Below, piece by piece: positions 22,230 through 34,942 of a stretch of 64,000 nt of DNA. Location: NCBI RefSeq assembly GCF_032884065.1, contig NW_027062649.1, forward strand, positions 3,579,355-3,643,354, given 5' to 3'. The notes beneath the pieces were generated by a model that was given only the letters and a program-made list of their open reading frames with translations, was not told the DNA's origin and did not search any database. The number at the start of each line of letters is the position of its first letter. Position 1 is the stretch's first letter. The translations under genes were made by a program, and so were the position numbers. This stretch comes from Artemia franciscana. Lineage: Eukaryota > Arthropoda > Branchiopoda > Anostraca > Artemiidae.

Positions 22230-23320
22230 TTTAATACAAGAAATAATTACTGAAAAATCGATCGTTTTTGGATATAAAACAACGAAACATATCAACGTCA
22301 TAAAATTGTTCAAATAGAGTATATGCTATAGACACAAGACTGAAATGTTTCTGTGCTGCTAGGGAGAGCCCAAGGGAGTGCGTACCCAAGAAAAGATGGT
22401 TGGACAGCGAAAGTTTTGTGGCCTGTATAAGCAGGCAAAGTTTGGTATCACTTATCACTAATCCAAAGAGACCGAGACGCAGATAAAGTGTACGTAATGC
22501 GCATATTCAAATGAAATAATTTAATTTTCATCACATAGTTGAAAAAATTCAAGGCTCCTTCGCCAACGCTGTAAATGTTTGCCACCTTGTTAGCAGCCCC
22601 ATAACATTATATGTAGTAGCCTGACTATGATGCCAATTCATATGCAAATAGATGTCACTATATTAATTGCTTTAATTGAATACACATAGACATAGTTGGA
22701 ATGCTGGTTTTTTTTCCACCGCTGACTAGTATTACGGTGATTTTTGGTGTTTTTTTCCTAGAATGAAAGGTAATTTTTACATCGATGGTAACCTTGGCTC
22801 TACTGTATGCTAATAGTTGTGGAACGTGCCAAAAAATATAAGAAATCTTTAAATCCTCTTAATTCTGTTTTTCTATTTTTTTTTTATAGAAGGGAACATT
22901 CACACCAAGCACAATATTTCATCACAAAATTTTGATTAGTGCCCCCCCCCCTGTCTCTCACAAAATTTGTATGCCAAATTTTAACATAATCTTCATTTAC
23001 TAAAAAACAAATTTATCACTTAATTAATACTTTATTTTAAATTTATTATTTAAGTTACCTAAGTATTACTAATTATTTTAATTAGCCTGACTGTATAATT
23101 TTCCATTTTCATAAAATTTTAAATATTTTGAATGTTTTATTGAATTTCTATTCGGTGTACGGGAGGTGGTGCAAAGGGGATTTGGCCAAGTAATTACTTT
23201 CCATTATGAAATGAGCTACATACGATCTATTTTCAATTGAATCAATTTAATCCAGCCCTTGGTAGCACTAGTCTCTCTTGTGCACGAGGCATAATTTTGA
23301 TTGGCATCATAGAGTATAAT
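22230..23320. other. Unassigned sequence
   Basis: A short block at 22655-22760 resembles 20163-20275 (the outer part of a diverged A copy). A minus-strand frame at 22231-22458 encodes nothing I recognise. The rest is AT-rich. Confidence 0.35.
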
Positions 23321-23324
23321 AAAA

Positions 23325-23455
23325 CATTCCTTACCTAGATAATTCCTTACCTAATTCCCTATTATAATCCTTACCTAGGATAATTCCTTACCTAGATAAT
23401 TCCTTACCTACGCCACCGTAAGGATAATTCCTTACCTACGCCACCGCAGGCATTA
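23325..23455 (+). repeat. Short tandem repeat, CCTTACCTA words
   Basis: Five to six copies of ATTCCTTACCTAGATA-like words, the last two expanded to include CGCCACCG. A small, fairly young array. Confidence 0.8.
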
Positions 23456-23755
23456 ACTGATTGCTAAACAAAAATACCGAGAAAAAGCACTACGCTGGTG
23501 AAAAGTTCGTTAAAGTGCCCATCCAGTTCAGCATTATTCTGTTTAATGTCATACAAAATGTGTCGCTTTTTTGCAATTTTATATTCTAAATTTCTAAAAC
23601 ATGTCACTTTTCTGCCATTGTGTCAAGGCAAACGGGAATGAGTCCTTTTGACATAAACTGTGTCGAGTTTGGAAGGATGCCCTAAAGCCAGCTCAACCTA
23701 ACTCTTTTCCAAGGCTACTTTTTTCTTGTAAAGGCACTACGGATTACCATCCAGG

Positions 23756-24345
23756 GCTGCCAATTTTTTTTAAGGAGTGTGTTATATTTTTTTCGAAAAT
23801 GTGCTTTTTGTATCATCTCAGATTCCATAATTGCTCTTTACATTAAATTTTGACTCTTTCTCACAACTCTGCTTTTTAAAAAAATTAGAAAAACTTTAGC
23901 GCAAAGAGCGAGGCGTTGAGGAGGGGACAACCCCTTTCATATACGGATTAATTTCTGTTCATTTTAATTTTTAATGTTGTTTCCTACTTGCAGTTAAAAA
24001 CTTGCAGTTTTTTTTTATTTTATCTTGTAAAGGCACTATGGATTTCCATCCCCTTTTATTTTATTCAAATTTCCGACTATTTGATAACGTTTATTTAAAA
24101 CTAAGATTTTACGTAATCACCCTTCATTCACGTGAAGTTTAAACAAAATTGTTTGACATTGGGCAAGCAAATATTTCAAGTGAAATACACAGCTTAGATA
24201 CCAATATACAGTTATGAAAACTCCTATCTTGCCCATGAGAAGCTTAGCTCCAAGCTTGCCACCTCAGGGCTGCCAAATTTTTTTTTAAGGAGTGTGTCAT
24301 ATTTTTTCCAAAAATTTGCTTTTTGTGTCATCTCAGATTCACCCA
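23756..24345. repeat. Direct repeats flanking a family A hairpin remnant
   Basis: GGGCTGCCAATTTTTTTTAA near 23756 and GGGCTGCCAAATTTTTTTTT near 24267 begin two similar 75-bp blocks (AGGAGTGTGT...ATATTTTTT...GCTTTTTG...ATCATCTCAGATTC). Between them lies a partial A hairpin (23840-24005: AGCGCAAAGAGCGAGGCGTT, CATATACGGATTAATTTCTG). Confidence 0.65.
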
Positions 24346-24599
24346 AGTTTCAGGTGGTGGTTGGGGGGGGGGTTGTTACAAAATGAACTTTCACAATATA
24401 TGGCGGAACGCTTTCTTTCATTTTTCGAATGTTTTGTCAATTTTAGTTTGTTTTTCCAATCAAATAGAAGAAAAGAGTTTTATAACTGGAAATAAAAAGT
24501 TTTCTCAATGAAAATGATTTTTTTTTATCATCTCATATTCCATAATGTGTCACAAAATGTGTCATATTTTTTGCTACAAGTGGTATCATATTTAATTGT

Positions 24600-25430
24600 C
24601 AAATCTCTATTTAGAGTTTTGAATATATAATCTTTTCCAAATCAGTTCAAAAAGGAGTAAACTTAACCTTATACTATTATCTTGGGATTGAGACGTTTTT
24701 ATAGCGTCATAAAAGTAATAGGAACATTCGATTAAATTAATGTGACACAATATGAATTTGTGTCTGGGCGGCCAACGAGGCAAGTTTACACTTATAAAAG
24801 TTTTAGGGACAATCAATTTCGACAGTAAATTAAAAACTTTTCGCATGACATCGTAATCATAATCGGCTAAGCTTTAGTTGACACCTTCGAAAATGGAAAA
24901 AATATAAGACCACAGTAGGTACGTTTGAGCTTTTTAGTTTGTGAGCATAAAACTTGTCCGAGACCTGGATTCAATCGATAAGAAATTCGTAAAAATGAAG
25001 TATAACACCTGAACACGCTTCTTTTTGTTTTAACATGCATTTTGCCTACTTTTCTTCTCTTGTACAGTATGTCACTTTGACTCGGCAATCGGAACTTAGT
25101 TCCCAGAAAAAACAATCCCAACTATCGGTCTATCAACTTGTCTGTGGTTCATTATGCCCTCATTGAAGCTTAGCCTCCTGTTAATGGTTACCTGTCTTAA
25201 TGGTTACTCTCGTACTTCTAATGGACCTAGAGGCCGAGGAAAAATGTAAGCCAAAATTAATCGCATATTTGTACTAAAAATTAAAGATGAATATAAGATA
25301 TATAAGCACTGAACAACTTGGTAACCTCTCACACATAGACCCCCCCTCCCCGGAACTTCAAGTATATTCAACCCTGGCTATATCTAGGGATCATTGGTCT
25401 CTTCTTCTTTCTCCTTGTACCAGGCCATAA
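24600..25430. other. Intergenic sequence
   Basis: No gene or repeat recognised with confidence. Confidence 0.35.
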
Positions 25431-25439
25431 AATTCTTCC

Positions 25440-26000
25440 ATATATAGAAAGGAATTTCCTAGTCATGCACGGTTCCTGAGGTACGAGAAACCAGCTGCTT
25501 TGCATGCATCAGTGAGTCTATCGTGTCGAGAAGTAGACTGTTCCTGAGTTTCGTTTTTATATTTGATAGAACTGAAAATTGACGTTCTGCAGCTGCACTG
25601 GAATGCAGAAGAACACACAGATTTAGCCTGAAAAGGGACAGTTCTTCGAACCGTGACTTGCCTTGAGCATCTTTCGTATTCAATAACGTCTTCCAACAAA
25701 TTTAAGGAGACATTTCAGTTCCCATGGTTCTGATAATCTCATCCCTGTGCTCACTCATCAAGATTCACTGAGTTTTTATCATATTCCTTGACCTTTCCAC
25801 TTCACCTTCATGTTTCCCAAGTAAGCTCCTGAACCGACGAGTTAGTCCCACTAGAGTGTCAACTTTTCCACTCAAAGCAGTTACTGGATCTAAACAAGCC
25901 AGAACTTTTAAAGTGGGATCAGAATGATCAATTCATTTCCTCATTTGTTTGATAGCCTCTACAAGGAAGTTCAGGCAGTTCATCCTTGCCTAGCCTAACT
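25440..26000 (-). pseudogene. hAT transposase relic, C-terminal dimerisation region
   Basis: Minus-strand reading from about 25990: CLNFLVEAIKQMRK, a stop, DHSDPTLKVLACLDPVTALS, GKVDTLVGLTRRFRSLLGKH, then a stop and a gap, then a frame containing LHSSAAAERQFSVLSNIKTK and LRNSLLLDTIDSLMHAKQL. The SSAAAERQFS...K.RNSL....... L block is the hallmark hAT C-terminal dimerisation motif. At least two stops and one frame change make it a pseudogene. It is joined at its 5' side to a LINE fragment (26040-26222). Confidence 0.8.
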
Positions 26001-26222
26001 TAACCTCACCTAAGCTAACCTAACCTTTTCTAAGTCCTCCAATAAGACGAACCTAACCTAACCTTTTCTAAGTCCTCTAATAAGATGAATAGGCCCAGGT
26101 AAAACACCTTTTTCAAGATCAATCCTCACATAACTAGGACTATACCAATATGAAGGCATGTTGCTTCTAAATCATGCAGAGGCAAAAACAATTTTTGATT
26201 GGACTACGAAATCAAATGCTGC
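26000..26222 (-). pseudogene. LINE reverse transcriptase fragment
   Basis: Homologous to 6300-6490 of the LINE relic near the start of the window: both encode on the minus strand FDFVVQSKIVFASA-like and SYWYSPSYVRI-like strings (SYWYSPSYVRIDLEKGVLPG here). A short direct duplication around CCTAACCTTTTCTAAGTCCT occurs at about 26010-26080. One end sits exactly where the LRR reading frame stops. Confidence 0.75.
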
Positions 26223-27235
26223 TAATGTCTTGCTTTTATTCCAAGAACAACCAAATTGACCAAATTAGTAGTTATTTCTCTAAACAAGTTTTCATCCAAA
26301 GGACACGTCGATAAACGAAGAAATGTCAATTTTAGGAGTCGTGAGGCAACAAATCGGAGGAACATCTTGGCAATGTTAATAGCAGGTTCGGAAAGGTCAT
26401 ACAAAAATAAATTCTAGATCTAAATGTGTCAACTGTATATTCCATGGTTTTTCTAACAATCTTTTTAAAATTGCAGGCTTTTGCTGAGGAAAATTGCTGA
26501 GATAATCATCAAAACCAAAACCTTTTATTTTAAGAGTTCTAAGTTCCTTGGAGTATATTAAAGACTCTAGCCCACAAGAATCGGATAATATACCATAGAA
26601 ATGGATCATTTCTATTTTTCCAGGTTACGACAGAGCAAGTTGAAAGGTTCAGTAAAAATATAATGGGTATTCATAAATAGATGGACTATTTCGGTTTGGT
26701 GATTGGCGATAGCGTTGATTACAGCGCCATCAACAAGGCCGGACTGATATAGGTTCAATGATGTTAGTCGCAAATCTGGTACTTTTAGCAAACAAACCAA
26801 TTGATCCCTGCTTATAAAGTTTTGACCAACACTGACTGAAACGATGATGGCAAATTTTGGTTCAACTATACGTCGTACTAGGTTGTATTCGGGTCTAGGT
26901 AGCCGTCGAGGTTCCAGGTAATATTCAGGTATGTGATAATCGTCCCTCATAGACAAAGAAAGGTGAACTAGTTTTGGCATAAAATTAGTTAATTTTTTTA
27001 GTGATTTATCAGTGGAATAAGGACTATACATATTTCCCTTATCCTTAATTTCCAGATGAGTTACGCTTACTAAGTTTAATAAATCACAAACTGAATCCGT
27101 GTCACCATGAGCACAATCACAACAATCCACAGTTAGGCTCACTAAGGAAGTACAGGAACAGAGGGAACTCTCAATTTGTCTTTCATTTATTCTACACTTG
27201 TAAAACCTTAAATGATTTACCTGATCTGAAAACAG
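26222..27235 (-). pseudogene. Leucine-rich-repeat gene (F-box/LRR-like), frameshifted and truncated
   Basis: About 1 kb of minus-strand LRR coding sequence. It opens after a possible acceptor (CTGTTTTCAG|ATCAG) with QVNHLRFYKCRI, continues through TSLVSLTVDCCDCAHGDTDS, FMPKLVHLSLSMRDDYHIPE and LRLTSLNLYQSGLVDGAVIN, then SKELRTLKIKGFGFDDYLS and NIQLTHLDLEF, and ends LVNLVVLGIKARH at a TAG near 26222. Repeats are irregular, of about 25-30 residues, with LxxLxL cores. Two one-base frame changes occur, each at a run of five identical bases (about 26620 and 26405), so they could be sequencing errors. The frame ends at the junction with a LINE fragment, implying true 3' truncation. An alternative exon at 27231-27296 (DLGLDTREIEWEQVLGLLEA), between ATGTGCAG and CAG|GTAAAT, conflicts with this start. 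Confidence 0.65.
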
Positions 27236-27299
27236 CTTCCAACAGTCCCAATACTTGTTCCCATTCTATTTCCCTAGTATCCAAACCCAAGTCCTGCAC

Positions 27300-28100
27300 A
27301 TAGAAACAAATTTAGACAAGATAGGACGCTAAAGATGTAAATCTTCTAACAGAGTAGGTTCGTTTCAAAACAGTCCAAACAAACCACGGCTGGCAAAAAT
27401 TTGCAATACCATAGAAAACTCAATTTTTCTTCTATTTATTTTAGAATAGTTGAGTCTAAAATGATTGACCTGACGTTATATCAAACCAAATAATTACCAT
27501 ATCAAATAAAGCCGAAAACGAAAAGAAATTACAATAAATAACCGAGTCAAACTAAAAACGAACAGAAACTAAGACAAGTAGGACTGACGTCCCCCACGCC
27601 TTTTAAAAACAAGAATTTAATTAGCACTATACTGCAAACAAAATTCATTTAAAAAAATTTATCTTTTTAACTTCTTGAATTCAAAACTATTACTATAAAT
27701 CGGATATTATTCAAAATATCACGATATAACTTATCTCGTTAAACGAGCAATAATTGGATATATATGTATTTAGGTATGTTTCTTGAAAACAACTCCCTGT
27801 TTTTGGCAAAAATTGACAAATCTTGGATTTACTGGCGAAAGAAAACGATCTATAAAAGTCACGAGTTTGAGGAGATTCGTTAAGAGCCTTCATTTGAAAA
27901 AAAAAACAACCGTAAGTAATGTCATATTTATGTGCACAATTTAAGAGTATACATAAGTCATATTTGCCTCTGTAGTGGTCGTATCTTTTTTAGTGTCTAT
28001 GATTCAGGCAAAATAACACAAGATACATATAATTGACAAGAAAATCAGTAAGATTAGCGTCATATTTATGAGGAGAAAAGGTAAAAGGTATGGAAAAATG
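27300..28100. other. Non-coding AT-rich sequence
   Basis: Nothing recognised; it may be intron or upstream sequence of the LRR gene. Confidence 0.35.
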
Positions 28101-28111
28101 TCTATAAAGTA

Positions 28112-28390
28112 ATGATAAACGAAAATGAAGAACAAAGAACTATACAGTCAGAATACTTGTGTCAGCAAGAATTGCAGCAAGTCAAAAACAAAAGTGAAGA
28201 AAAAAGAAATATGTGGTTACAAGACATGCAACAACAAGGAGTAGAAAGAATTAAAAGTAAAAGAGCAAAACAAAGAAATTTGCGCCAAAAAAGATATGCC
28301 ACAGCAAGAACAGAGACATATGAGATCAGAAGAAAAGTGGCAGCCAGAATTACAAGCGACAACGAGAAAGCAAGTATCGGAACGTTTTAA
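28112..28390 (+). CDS. Unrecognised Q/K/R-rich open frame
   Basis: A 92-codon frame rich in Q, E, K and R (for example RIKSKRAKQRNLRQKRYATA) that would form a charged helix. Similar charged strings continue in another frame to about 28520. Such sequence occurs at the N-terminus of some transposon-encoded proteins, but it also arises from purine-rich DNA. No start context, splice sites or known motif support a gene. Confidence 0.25.
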   Translation: MINENEEQRTIQSEYLCQQELQQVKNKSEEKRNMWLQDMQQQGVERIKSKRAKQRNLRQKRYATARTETYEIRRKVAARITSDNEKASIGTF

Positions 28391-28529
28391 AAGTGAAGTG
28401 AAGAACTTAGAGTTGTGCTGTTAGAAGACAAGCAACAACGAAAATCAGAACGAGCGAAAAATAAAAGTGAAGAAAAAATAATACGCCAGAAGAACAACAC
28501 CATCACAATCTTCAACGCCAACAAAACGT

Positions 28530-31500
28530 GACGCAAAACCTAGCACAAACCTATAAAGATGCCACAAACTAAGCAACTTTTGATTAAAAATAATTGGGAA
28601 CCTTTAACCTAATATGTATTCCCTAACAAGCCCTCCATTTTCCCAAGGAGAGAGTAGCAAACAAATGTAATTTGTTTGGAGATTACTAATTACAACAAGG
28701 GTCAATATATGCAAGCCTGCAACATGCCAAGTGTCGGGGTCCAGCCTCAAAATCGGCTACATAACTGTTTTTTTTTTCTTCTCAAATTTGGTATATTGAC
28801 ATTTCTGGCCACAAAACTATCTAAGAAGGCTAAAACCTTAAGAAGAATTTGTATTTGTCAGAGGGTGATTGTATCAAAACTATCATTACGTTTCCTTTTT
28901 TTTCTCATTGATACACCCTGAATGTTTGTGGTCTGAAGTAAACCTCAAACTTTGTTCTGTGAGTTGGACCCCTTCTTACCCTCTTTCTGGCAGAAAAATT
29001 TTAAATTAACTTATATGACTTGCTATGGCTTTTAAGACGAGTTGCACAAATAGGGGTTATAAGAAATGAATATAAATCAAAATTAATATGACAACTGAGA
29101 AAACTGCTTGAATTATTTACTTTTTTCAAGTATAGAATAGGCCACAGTTAATATTTTGAACCCTAAATAATTTTCTTGTTATTTACGTATTTTCCATACC
29201 AGTTTTAGCGTAAAACTTACAAGTTTTCCAATGAAGTGGATTTTTAGTCGGCAGTCTTCTAGAGCTTGTGGTCTCAATTAGTAGGAGGGATGTATCCCAT
29301 CCCTCTTAATTTCAAAAAACATCTTTTTTAGTAGGTTTACTACAAAAAAACTGTTTTCATTTATAGCTGATTCAGAGGTGATAGCTATTATTTGGATTAT
29401 TTTTGAACAGCCAAATGTTATTTTGAAAACAACTTTACAGGAATATTGAAAGAGCCTGAAACCCTTTAAAAACTTCGGATTGGAATGAAAAGTACAGCAC
29501 TAGAATTCCCATTGCGCAAAACTCAATATAAGTAAATTACAGCTCCCCACCTTGAACAACATTGAAAATCACTTTCCTGAGGGAACTCGTGTGCCCTCTT
29601 TTTCGTCACTGCTCGTGGGGTACTAGAATGTCATTGAGAGCTATTTAAGGGATTATTTGAACACAGATTTTATTACATCTTATTTTTAAAATTTGACGTA
29701 ATGATGGGATAACATCATCTCAATGTCTCACATGGAACCCAAAACATGTACTTCACAAATTTTGTCTGAAGTATGTAAGGTAGGAAGAAAAAATCGGATT
29801 CCATCGTCGTCTCCAGGGTCGAATGTCCTTTGAGTAGAATGAACAATCCTCCTTTGGTATTTTTCCCTTGTAAACCTATTATTTCTTAATAAATCATTCT
29901 ATCATTATAATTTTTCAATAAATCATTAATCATTAAGCATATAACAAACGGGGAATTGGAAACGGCAAACATTTTAAAACTAACTATGGTATAAAAGGTT
30001 TTGTAGAGTAGCGAAAACGCCTTGTCAGGAGGAAAAGGACCTTTTTTAAAATGGCTTATTTTGAGCTCTTTCAAAGTAAAAAAACTATTTTTTTCCTAGT
30101 TTTTTCCGAGGGAAGTAAAAAGAAAATTTGAATTTTACGACGAACAAAGAATTACTGCTTAGCAGTTTATACAACCAGTTTTTGAAAATATGTTTCAAAT
30201 AAACTGAATTTTTCCTAAGTTTGTCGAATTCTGAACTGACAACAAAACAGGATTAGGAGCAGGAAAAATTCTTAGATAACCTAAAAAATTAAAACTAATA
30301 TCATTGACGAGCCATGATATCAATAGATTTTCCAATACAATTTTATTCTCCAATAAATTCAAGCAAGATCATTTTTTAATATAGTGCTTTATTTTCAGAT
30401 TTCTACAAACATACAAAACAAAAATTCAAGAGCCGCTTTGTTTGAAAGAGTTCTTCAAAAATATGTAACAATTAAAGCAAGGCAGCAATTTATGTTTCAA
30501 CTTTGATCTTTATTTTCATGAGAAAAACTTAGTTTTTATAAGTTAATATTTTGTAGTAATTCTCTAGCAAAATTCTCTGTAAATTTAAATTTCCTTTTTT
30601 AAAGTTATAGATTCAGTTATTTTTGGCAGGTATGGAGGCTCTTAAATTGACTTTATAACCAGTCCTGACTCAAAATAAATAATACAGTATGACTTCATCT
30701 ACGCAAGTTTTTGGTTTTTGACATAGGTACATCAGGTATTTCTATCAGCCAAGGTATATAGTCAGACAAATCGCTTGGATTCATTTTTATTTCTCTTAAG
30801 GAAGAGCCCAAGTGTTGCCCTATCTTTAATTTCAACTTGTCAATTTAAAAATAGCCTGCATTTCCTTGCATTCCCTTTGTACAAATGCAAGTACACAAAG
30901 CCTTGCGAGACTCATTTTATTCTTTGTCAATGGATTTTTTTAGTAAATCCACATATGAAATAGCATAAGAATAACTATTCAGTCTATGCTTTCATTTAAA
31001 TGGCCAATAATAGAAATATTGTCTTGAATTTCTGTCCTGAAGCAGCTGTAGAGTTCGGGAGAGAGGGATCTTTGGCCAATCCTTAAATGGGATTACTCCT
31101 CTATTATCCTGCCTTATATGTCATTAATCTATAAGTACAAATTTCAATTAAAGTACTTTGCCTCAATTGTAATCCTTTTGCAGCGACTAGGATATCTTGA
31201 TAAAGCAGCTAGAGCCTCACTATGGTTTCGGTGGATTACAAATTCCACATTTCTATGAATCTTACTGCTGTTGATAAATGCTGCATACCAGCTTCTACAT
31301 GTCTGACTGGCGGCTTCTATATCTCTGAAGCTTAGGTATTCATAGAATGTGCATATAACCTACAACGGTATAAACTAGACCAAAGAACTTGGCTGCAATA
31401 TGCGCTTTGCTTTTTTGTGTTGAATTAATGTTGACAATTAGCCCTCAGAAAGGTGAATGATCTATGCCACCTACCACTTATATTTGAAAACATCACATAT

Positions 31501-32220
31501 TTTAATCATATATTATGTACACTATTTAGCATTAACACAACAAGTGGTGTTATTACTTACAGTACATTCATTCCGCTTAAAGTACTTTTACAATAAAGAG
31601 CTATATACCTTTTAAGGCGTTTTCTATTTATTTATTTTTCAATTTGCCAAATTTATCTGGAAAAGGTGATCATAGAAACATGGAAGAGGGCTCATTTGAC
31701 TGGATAAAATTTTGAATACAGCCATTTTATTGCTAATTGTGATAGGCTAAAAAGATTGAGTCCCATCTTGGGTCTCCACTTGGCTTGAAATTTAAAGGGT
31801 ATTTTTTTATTTGCTTGCAATGAATACCCAATAATCCTTCAGTAAAACGTATCCATCATCTACAATATCTGCAACATCAAAGGAACAGCTAGGGTGATCA
31901 AGATGAAACTTTAGTGAGCTGTTGAGGGGTCAAGCGAAACTCTAATTTTGGCTTGGGAGGGGGGAGGCTATGAGTAAATATAAACCCCAACACTTATCAT
32001 AACTATTGAAATTGTGATCTATAATAGCCTATACTAGTCATAATAGTAATAGTATCAATGTACTGCCACTGAAATCCTTATTTAAAGAGAGATCTTAGGT
32101 ACTTTCATTACGATGGACACCAACTTTGTATTTACTATGGACAATTAGATCACCCTGTCAGAAAGAAATCATTGATACAGGCATTCAAAAGTGAAGAAGG
32201 AAGTCAATCAATGATAATAA
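28530..32220. other. Long unassigned stretch
   Basis: 3.7 kb with no coding relic, tandem array or foldback that I can support. Base composition is uniformly AT-rich, and short frames are compatible with chance. Confidence 0.35.
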
Positions 32221-34287
32221 CAAGAGCAAAGAGCTCATATGGCACTTGTGACGAGGTTGGAAGAGCCAAGAGCTCATAAGGCATGAGCTCTAGCAAAATT
32301 CTAGGAATCAATAGATTGATTAAAAAGGAAAATCAGAGACTTAGTACTGGCCATGATTTAAAATAAGAGCTCTGAGACACGAGGTCCTTCTTAATATCAA
32401 AATTCATTAAGATCCGATCACTCAATCACACGCTAAAAATACTAATTTTTTAGGTATTTGATATTTAATATCAAACAGGTCCCTGACACACCTACCAATT
32501 TTTATTGTCCAAGCACGTCCAGAAGCACCAAACTCGCCAAAGCACTGGACCTCCCAAACTCCCCGAAAGAGAGAAAATCCAGTCCGGTTACTTCAATCAC
32601 ATAACGTATCTACAACATTTGATTATTCTACCCACCAAGTTTCATCCCGGACTCTCCACTCTAAGCGTTTTCCAAGACTTCCGGTTTCCCCCTCCAACTC
32701 CCCCCAATGTAACCAGATCTGGTCAGGATTTAAAATAAGAGCTCTGAGAAATTAATTTTTCTAGATATCAAATTTCACTAAGATCCAGTCACCCGTTTGT
32801 AAGTTAAAAATACCTCAATTATTTTAATTTTTCTGAATAAACACCCCCCTCCCTTCCCCAAAGAGAGCAGATTCAGTCCGGTTATTCCAATCAAGTATCT
32901 AAGACTTGGGATTATTTTTCCCACCAAGTTTCATCCCAATCCCTCCACTCTAAACGTTTTCCAAGACTTCTGGTTTCCCCCTCCAACTCCCCCCTAATGT
33001 AACCAGATCTGGTCAAGATTTAAAATAAGAGCTCTGAGAAATTAATTTCTTCTAAATTTCTTCCAGTCACCCGTTTGTAAGTTAAAAATACCTCAATTAT
33101 TTTAACTTTTCTGAATAAATCCCCCCCCCAACTCCTCCAAAGAGAGCAGATTCAGTCCGGTCAATATCACCGGATACGGTCGAGATTTTAAAAAAGAGCT
33201 CTGAGACACGAGGTCCTTCTCAATATCAAATTTTATAAGATTCGATCACTCACTCGTACGTTAAAAATACCTCAACTTTTCGAACTTTTCCAAATTAATA
33301 CTCCCCCCCCCCAACTCCCCAAAGAGAGCAGATTCAGTCCGGTTATGTCAGTCGCGTATTTGGGACTTGTGTTTATTTTTCCCACCAAGTTTCATCCTGA
33401 TCTCTACACTCTAAGCGTTTTCAAATATTTCCCATTTCCCCTCCAACTCCCCCCAATATCACCGGATACGGCCAGAATTTAAAATAAGAGCTCTGAGACA
33501 CATGGTCCTTCTAAATATCAGGATCTGACCGAGCTATATCAATCACGTATCTAAGACTTAAGCTCATTCTTCCTCCAAGCTTCATCCCAATCTCTCCATT
33601 CCAAGCGTTTTCCAAGATTTCCAGTCCCCCTCCCCCAGCTACCCCCAATGACACTCGATCCGGACGGAATTTACAATAATAGGTGAGTTACGAGGTCCTT
33701 CTGAATATGAAATTTCATTAAGATCCAATTACTCTTTTGTAAGTTAAAACTACCTCATTTTTTTCTAATTTTTCCAAATTAACCCCCCCCCCCCCCCCAA
33801 CTCCCCCAAAGAGAGTGGATTTGCTTTGGCTATGTCAATCATGTATCTATGACTTTTGCTTTTTTTTCAACCGAGTTTCATCACAATCCCTCCACTCTAA
33901 GCATTTTCCAAGATCTCAGGTTTCCCCCTCTAACTCCCCCAAATGTCACCAGATCCAGTTGGGATTTAAAATACTAGCTCTAAGACGCGATATCCTTCTT
34001 AATATAAAATTTCACTAAGATCTGATCACCCATTCACAAGTTGAAATACCTAATTTTTTCTAATTTTTCCAAATTAACTATCCCCCCCCATCCACCCCCA
34101 TATGGTCGAATCCATGAAACAACTATTTCTAATTTAATTGTGTATGGTCCCTAATACGGATGCCAAATTTAATCGTCCTAGCTTATCTGGAAGTAACCAA
34201 ACTAGCAAAACCAGGACAGACAGACCGACAGACTGACCAACAGAAATTGCAATAGCTATATGTCAGTTGGTACATATCAAGTGCCAT
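32221..34287 (-). mobile_element. Family B element, long reverse copy
   Basis: A 2.07-kb reverse-orientation copy. The 5'-type end reads AACAAGAGCAAAGAGCTCAT and includes a duplicated AGAGCCAAGAGCTCAT motif. About six to seven tandem units follow (unit words AAAATAAGAGCTCTGAGACA, CCCACCAAGTTTCATCC, CCTCCACTCTAAGCGTTTTC, CCCCAAAGAGAGCAGATTCA). Next are the conserved segment, a GACAGACAGACCGACAGAC run (about 34217-34235) and the hairpin end CAGTTGGTACATATCAAGTG then CCAT. Several units carry internal deletions. Confidence 0.8.
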
Positions 34288-34289
34288 GA

Positions 34290-34940
34290 AAATTGTCATT
34301 TTAACTTTTATACCCAAGAGATTTGTATTTAGAAAGTACATATTTGTGCAGCCTTCACCCAAGCTTCTGTCCGGGGCCTGTCAATGTTCCTCAAACAGGT
34401 GAACAGACTTTCAATAGAGAGACACATTTAGCATTTGACAAAAGAGATAATATACTAAAAGATTTTCAATGAGCATTCAATTTCATTTTAAAACGGAATA
34501 TGCAGCAGTAATCAAAAGGAAAAGAATTCCTGCATAATTCAATTTTTGTTAGCCATTCATTTCTTTGGTAGTATTTTTTTTAAATATTTAGCTAATACAA
34601 ATTAAGTTTAGTCATATTTTCTCTTGTTATTTATGTATTATGTAGGATAAGTGTTTAATTTTTTGGTCGTTTTGTTAATTTCATTTGCTTTTTCTTTTCT
34701 CCATAGGGTTATCTTTGTGGGTTAATAATAAATGATGAACTTGATGAATACAAAACATGAGTGGTGGTCTATACTGTGTGTAAATATTTCTAGTTATCAA
34801 TGCAGCTTTACTTCGTCTGTTCTACTGATCTGTTATTGTTTTTTATTATACTGTTTTTCTTTGTTATATTAGCTTTGTTGTGCTTGCCATTGTTGAGTTC
34901 TGTTTTTGCCTTGTTTAATAATTTTTCTCTGTACTCCACT
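34290..34940. other. T-rich spacer
   Basis: Nothing recognised. Confidence 0.35.
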
Positions 34941-34942
34941 GT

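Noticed and set aside
22231-22458. 75-codon minus-strand frame resembling a hydrophobic membrane segment
   Set aside because: No family, start or splice support; length compatible with chance.
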